From the NCBI GenBank assembly GCA_002311285.1, contig DBZU01000030.1:27482-36830 (forward strand): a DNA stretch of 9,349 nt. The letters run 5' to 3'. Source of the stretch: Dehalococcoidia bacterium UBA1152 (GTDB taxonomy: Bacteria > Chloroflexota > Dehalococcoidia > Lucifugimonadales > UBA2962). Below are positions 7,129 through 9,349 of this stretch, piece by piece. The notes below the pieces were generated by a model. The model did not search any database, was not told the origin of the DNA, and saw only the letters and a program-made list of their open reading frames with translations. The translations under genes were made by a program, and so were the position numbers. Within the stretch, counting starts at the first letter, position 1. The number at the start of each line of letters is the position of its first letter.

Positions 7129-8528
7129 TGATTACAGAGGCAAATCCACAGAGTCCAGAGACTCAAAAACTAAGAAAGTCATCCTTAAAACATAATTGGA
7201 TGCATGTGAGAAATTGGATCGAGATGGCTGAAGAAGGAGATCCGCTTATTATTAAGGAAGGTAAAGGATTAACCGTTATCGATACAGACGGAAATGAATG
7301 GATGGATGTCAACGGCGGCTATTTGTGTGTAAATGTCGGATATGGGCGCACCGAAATTGCTGAAGCGGTGAGAGATCAAATGAACAAAATTAGCTTTACT
7401 CCGAGAGGAACAACAACTGAACCAGTAGCTCGGTTAAGTAAGAAGCTTGCGGAGCTTACTCCAGGAGAACTGGAACGATCTTGGCTTTCAACAGGAGGTT
7501 CAGAGGCTAATGAAACAGCTGTCAAAATCGCTAGGGCTTACCATAAACGCAATGGAGATAATTCAAAATATAAAATAATTTCACGGCGTGGCTCATATCA
7601 TGGCGGTTTAGGCATTACAACATGGCTAGGCGGTTATGGAGGACAAGGTAGTAGAGTAGATTATGAACCAGCCCCAATGGGCATGCTATATGCTGCTCAA
7701 CCAAATCTATACCGTCCTGAAGTACCTGGTTCCACGCCTGAAGAAATAACTGTGAATGCTGCGAAATCTATAGAGGATTTGATTATTTATCATGGCGAAG
7801 ATACTGTAGCTGCATTTATTGGAGAAGCTTTCTCTGCCGATACCCCTTTTGACGCATGCGCGGTACCAGGGCCAGAATATTGGCCAATGGTTAGAGAAAT
7901 ATGTGATAAGTATGGAGTTTTGATGATTGTTGATGAGGTTATTACTGGGTTTGGTAGAACTGGTAAATGGTTTGGCATAGATCATTGGAACACAGTACCA
8001 GATATTATGACTATGGCTAAAGGTATTGTGAGTGCGTATGTTCCAGTGGCGGCAACGATAGTCACGCCAAAAGTGGCTAATGCATTTGCAGGAGAAGCTA
8101 ATATATTTCCACAAACTTTAACGTTTGGTGGACATCCGGTACTAGCAGCGGCAGCTCTTGCGAATATAGATATTATCGAAAAAGAAAATTTGATCGATAG
8201 GGCAGCTGAATTAGGCGAATATTTAATGGAACAAATGCAAAGCGTAGGATCGAAACATAGGATGGTTGGAAATGTACGAGGGCTTGGATTAATGACAGCC
8301 ATGGACCTAGTTAAAGACCAAGTTACGAAAGAACGTTTTCCTCCAGAAGCTAACGTAGAAAAAATAATGGCTGATAAATTTGCCCAGCGTAAATTGATTA
8401 TAAGACCACGAGGCTTGCTATGTTTTAGCCCTCCTTTATGTGTTACACGTGCTGAGATCGATCAATTTATGCAGGCTGTTGATGAAGTGTTAGGCGAGGT
8501 AGAGACTGAGATGGGCATTTCTTCATAG
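7128..8528 (+). CDS. Class III PLP-dependent aminotransferase (second of tandem pair)
   Basis: Paralogue of the preceding gene, of the same family and length class (466 residues), with about half of the aligned residues identical by eye. Motifs: STGGSEANETAVK (121-133), SYHG (156-159), IVDEVITGFGRTGK (267-280) with Asp269, and MTMAKGI (294-300) with Schiff-base Lys298. It differs from its neighbour around the substrate pocket: GEAF (232-235) followed by a longer loop (SADTPFDACAVP) replaces GEPVSQPIG, and GGHP (334-337) replaces AGNP. Both copies keep every PLP-binding residue, so both should be active, probably on different substrates or as a mixed complex. The ATG lies within the TAATG overlap, with AGGAG at 7116-7120 inside the upstream gene. 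Downstream, 67 bases separate it from the protease gene, with no visible terminator. The donor amine and acceptor keto acid are unknown. Confidence 0.94.
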   Translation: MITEANPQSPETQKLRKSSLKHNWMHVRNWIEMAEEGDPLIIKEGKGLTVIDTDGNEWMDVNGGYLCVNVGYGRTEIAEAVRDQMNKISFTPRGTTTEPVARLSKKLAELTPGELERSWLSTGGSEANETAVKIARAYHKRNGDNSKYKIISRRGSYHGGLGITTWLGGYGGQGSRVDYEPAPMGMLYAAQPNLYRPEVPGSTPEEITVNAAKSIEDLIIYHGEDTVAAFIGEAFSADTPFDACAVPGPEYWPMVREICDKYGVLMIVDEVITGFGRTGKWFGIDHWNTVPDIMTMAKGIVSAYVPVAATIVTPKVANAFAGEANIFPQTLTFGGHPVLAAAALANIDIIEKENLIDRAAELGEYLMEQMQSVGSKHRMVGNVRGLGLMTAMDLVKDQVTKERFPPEANVEKIMADKFAQRKLIIRPRGLLCFSPPLCVTRAEIDQFMQAVDEVLGEVETEMGISS

Positions 8529-8595
8529 CACAGATTAGAAGGGTAAATAGATCCAATATCTTATGTTTCTTCGTGTTTAAGGAGCATTAAAAATA

Positions 8596-9349
8596 GTGTC
8601 AACACTGGTTAGAACAACTGTGTATTCCCTCTATGTATTGGCAATTGCTGTAGTTTTCGTCAGTCAATCCATTAGTGCCCAATCTGCTGAGCCTTACATC
8701 GCTACAATAGAGATTAGTGGAGCAATAGATAAAACAGAATCCAGGCTGCTAAATAAGGGCGTGCAGAAAGCTTACGATTCAGGCGCTGAGGCAATTATTT
8801 TGCTAATAAACACGCCCGGCGGGGACCTTGATTCTACCAGGAAAATGGTAAGGACAATCTACGAAAGTCCCATACCAGTGATCACATTTGTCTGGCCTAG
8901 CGGCAGTCAAGCAGCCTCGGCAGGAACGTTTTTATTGGCGGCCGGACACATTGCAGCGATGGCTCCATCGACAAATGTAGGAGCCGCAAAACCTGTATCA
9001 ATGACTGGTGAAGATTTACCTCCAACTGTTGCAGATAAAGCTACTGAAGATGCCGCCTCATTTTTGAGAAGTATCGCTTTAACACGAAACCGTAATGTGA
9101 ACGGTTATGAAGAAACGGTAACCAAAGCACGAGCATACTCTTCAATCGAAGCATTGGAAAACGGTATCATAAATTTCGTATCGAAAAATGTTCAACAACT
9201 AGTAAAAGATATCGACGGTTCAGAGATCAATATTAATGATGAACTAATGATTTTGGACACTTCTGAGCTGTCAATTCAATCAATCGAACCAGATTTTACT
9301 GATAAATTCTTACAATTTCTGGCCAATCCGAACATTGCGTTAATCTTGT
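8596..9349 (+). CDS. Membrane-anchored ClpP-class serine protease, NfeD type (partial, 3' end beyond window)
   Basis: The first 251 codons of a protein resembling long-form NfeD (SppA/ClpP-fold membrane protease, as in Pyrococcus PH1510). A signal peptide or anchor is visible: Arg6, hydrophobic residues about 8-26, and a likely cleavage site after SISA (residue 28). The protease core follows: ISGAID (40-45), INTPGGDLDS (71-80), FVWPSGSQAASAGT (98-111) and APSTNVGAA (123-131). The predicted nucleophile is Ser108 and the general base Lys148, 40 residues apart, close to the Ser97/Lys138 spacing of PH1510. Residues after about 235 begin a hydrophobic stretch (NPNIALIL) that matches the start of the membrane region; the C-terminal OB domain would lie outside the window. 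The GTG start is bounded by an in-frame TAA at 8578-8580, and AAGGAG is at 8579-8584, with a longish 11-base spacing. In known systems it pairs with a stomatin-like protein, which might follow. Confidence 0.88.
   Translation, partial: MSTLVRTTVYSLYVLAIAVVFVSQSISAQSAEPYIATIEISGAIDKTESRLLNKGVQKAYDSGAEAIILLINTPGGDLDSTRKMVRTIYESPIPVITFVWPSGSQAASAGTFLLAAGHIAAMAPSTNVGAAKPVSMTGEDLPPTVADKATEDAASFLRSIALTRNRNVNGYEETVTKARAYSSIEALENGIINFVSKNVQQLVKDIDGSEININDELMILDTSELSIQSIEPDFTDKFLQFLANPNIALIL

Noticed and set aside
7707..8114. Open frame of 135 codons on the minus strand inside the second aminotransferase
   Set aside because: Opposite-strand shadow of the PLP-lysine region; the translation is rich in Trp, Tyr, Cys and His and low in normal core composition, with no domain.
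1..9349. tRNA, rRNA, CRISPR array, transposase or attachment-site signals
   Set aside because: None of the expected repeats, cloverleaf arms, spacer periodicity or transposase motifs was seen on either strand.

Overview
The window is moderately AT-rich bacterial DNA with densely packed genes, several GTG/TTG starts and purine-rich ribosome binding sites. No rRNA, tRNA, mobile element or CRISPR array is visible. The mix of gene types (a cytosolic gamma-glutamyltransferase-like enzyme, a non-canonical M19 dipeptidase, a zinc alcohol dehydrogenase, class III aminotransferases, a glyoxylate reductase-type dehydrogenase and a PlsY-like protein) resembles free-living catabolic generalists such as marine Chloroflexota (SAR202-like). 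That placement is an impression from gene content, not something the sequence proves.

Layout. Positions 3-65 may hold the last codons of a forward gene. Three reverse-strand genes follow in an apparent operon, transcribed in this order: zinc-dependent alcohol dehydrogenase (3857-2730), M19 dipeptidase-family protein (2705-1713) and gamma-glutamyltransferase-family protein (1712-96). Their gaps are 24 and 0 bases. A 145-base divergent region (3858-4002) holds a perfect 9+9 base palindrome, the best candidate for a shared operator. To its right, on the forward strand, lie a PlsY-like membrane protein (4003-4590), a D-2-hydroxyacid dehydrogenase of the glyoxylate reductase/glycerate dehydrogenase type (4647-5636), and two tandem class III aminotransferase paralogues (5761-7128 and 7128-8528) that overlap by one base. 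The window ends inside a membrane-anchored ClpP-class serine protease of the NfeD type (8596 to the edge), which is probably unrelated to the cluster.

How the genes may work together (inference). The GGT and dipeptidase families together split gamma-glutamyl peptides such as glutathione. Class III aminotransferases remove terminal amino groups. The hydroxyacid dehydrogenase reduces glyoxylate or hydroxypyruvate, and the alcohol dehydrogenase interconverts an alcohol and an aldehyde or ketone. A coordinated route for breaking down an amino or gamma-glutamyl compound is plausible, but the substrate cannot be read from the sequence. The oddest members are the PlsY-like protein, altered in every catalytic motif, and the dipeptidase, which lacks several canonical metal ligands.
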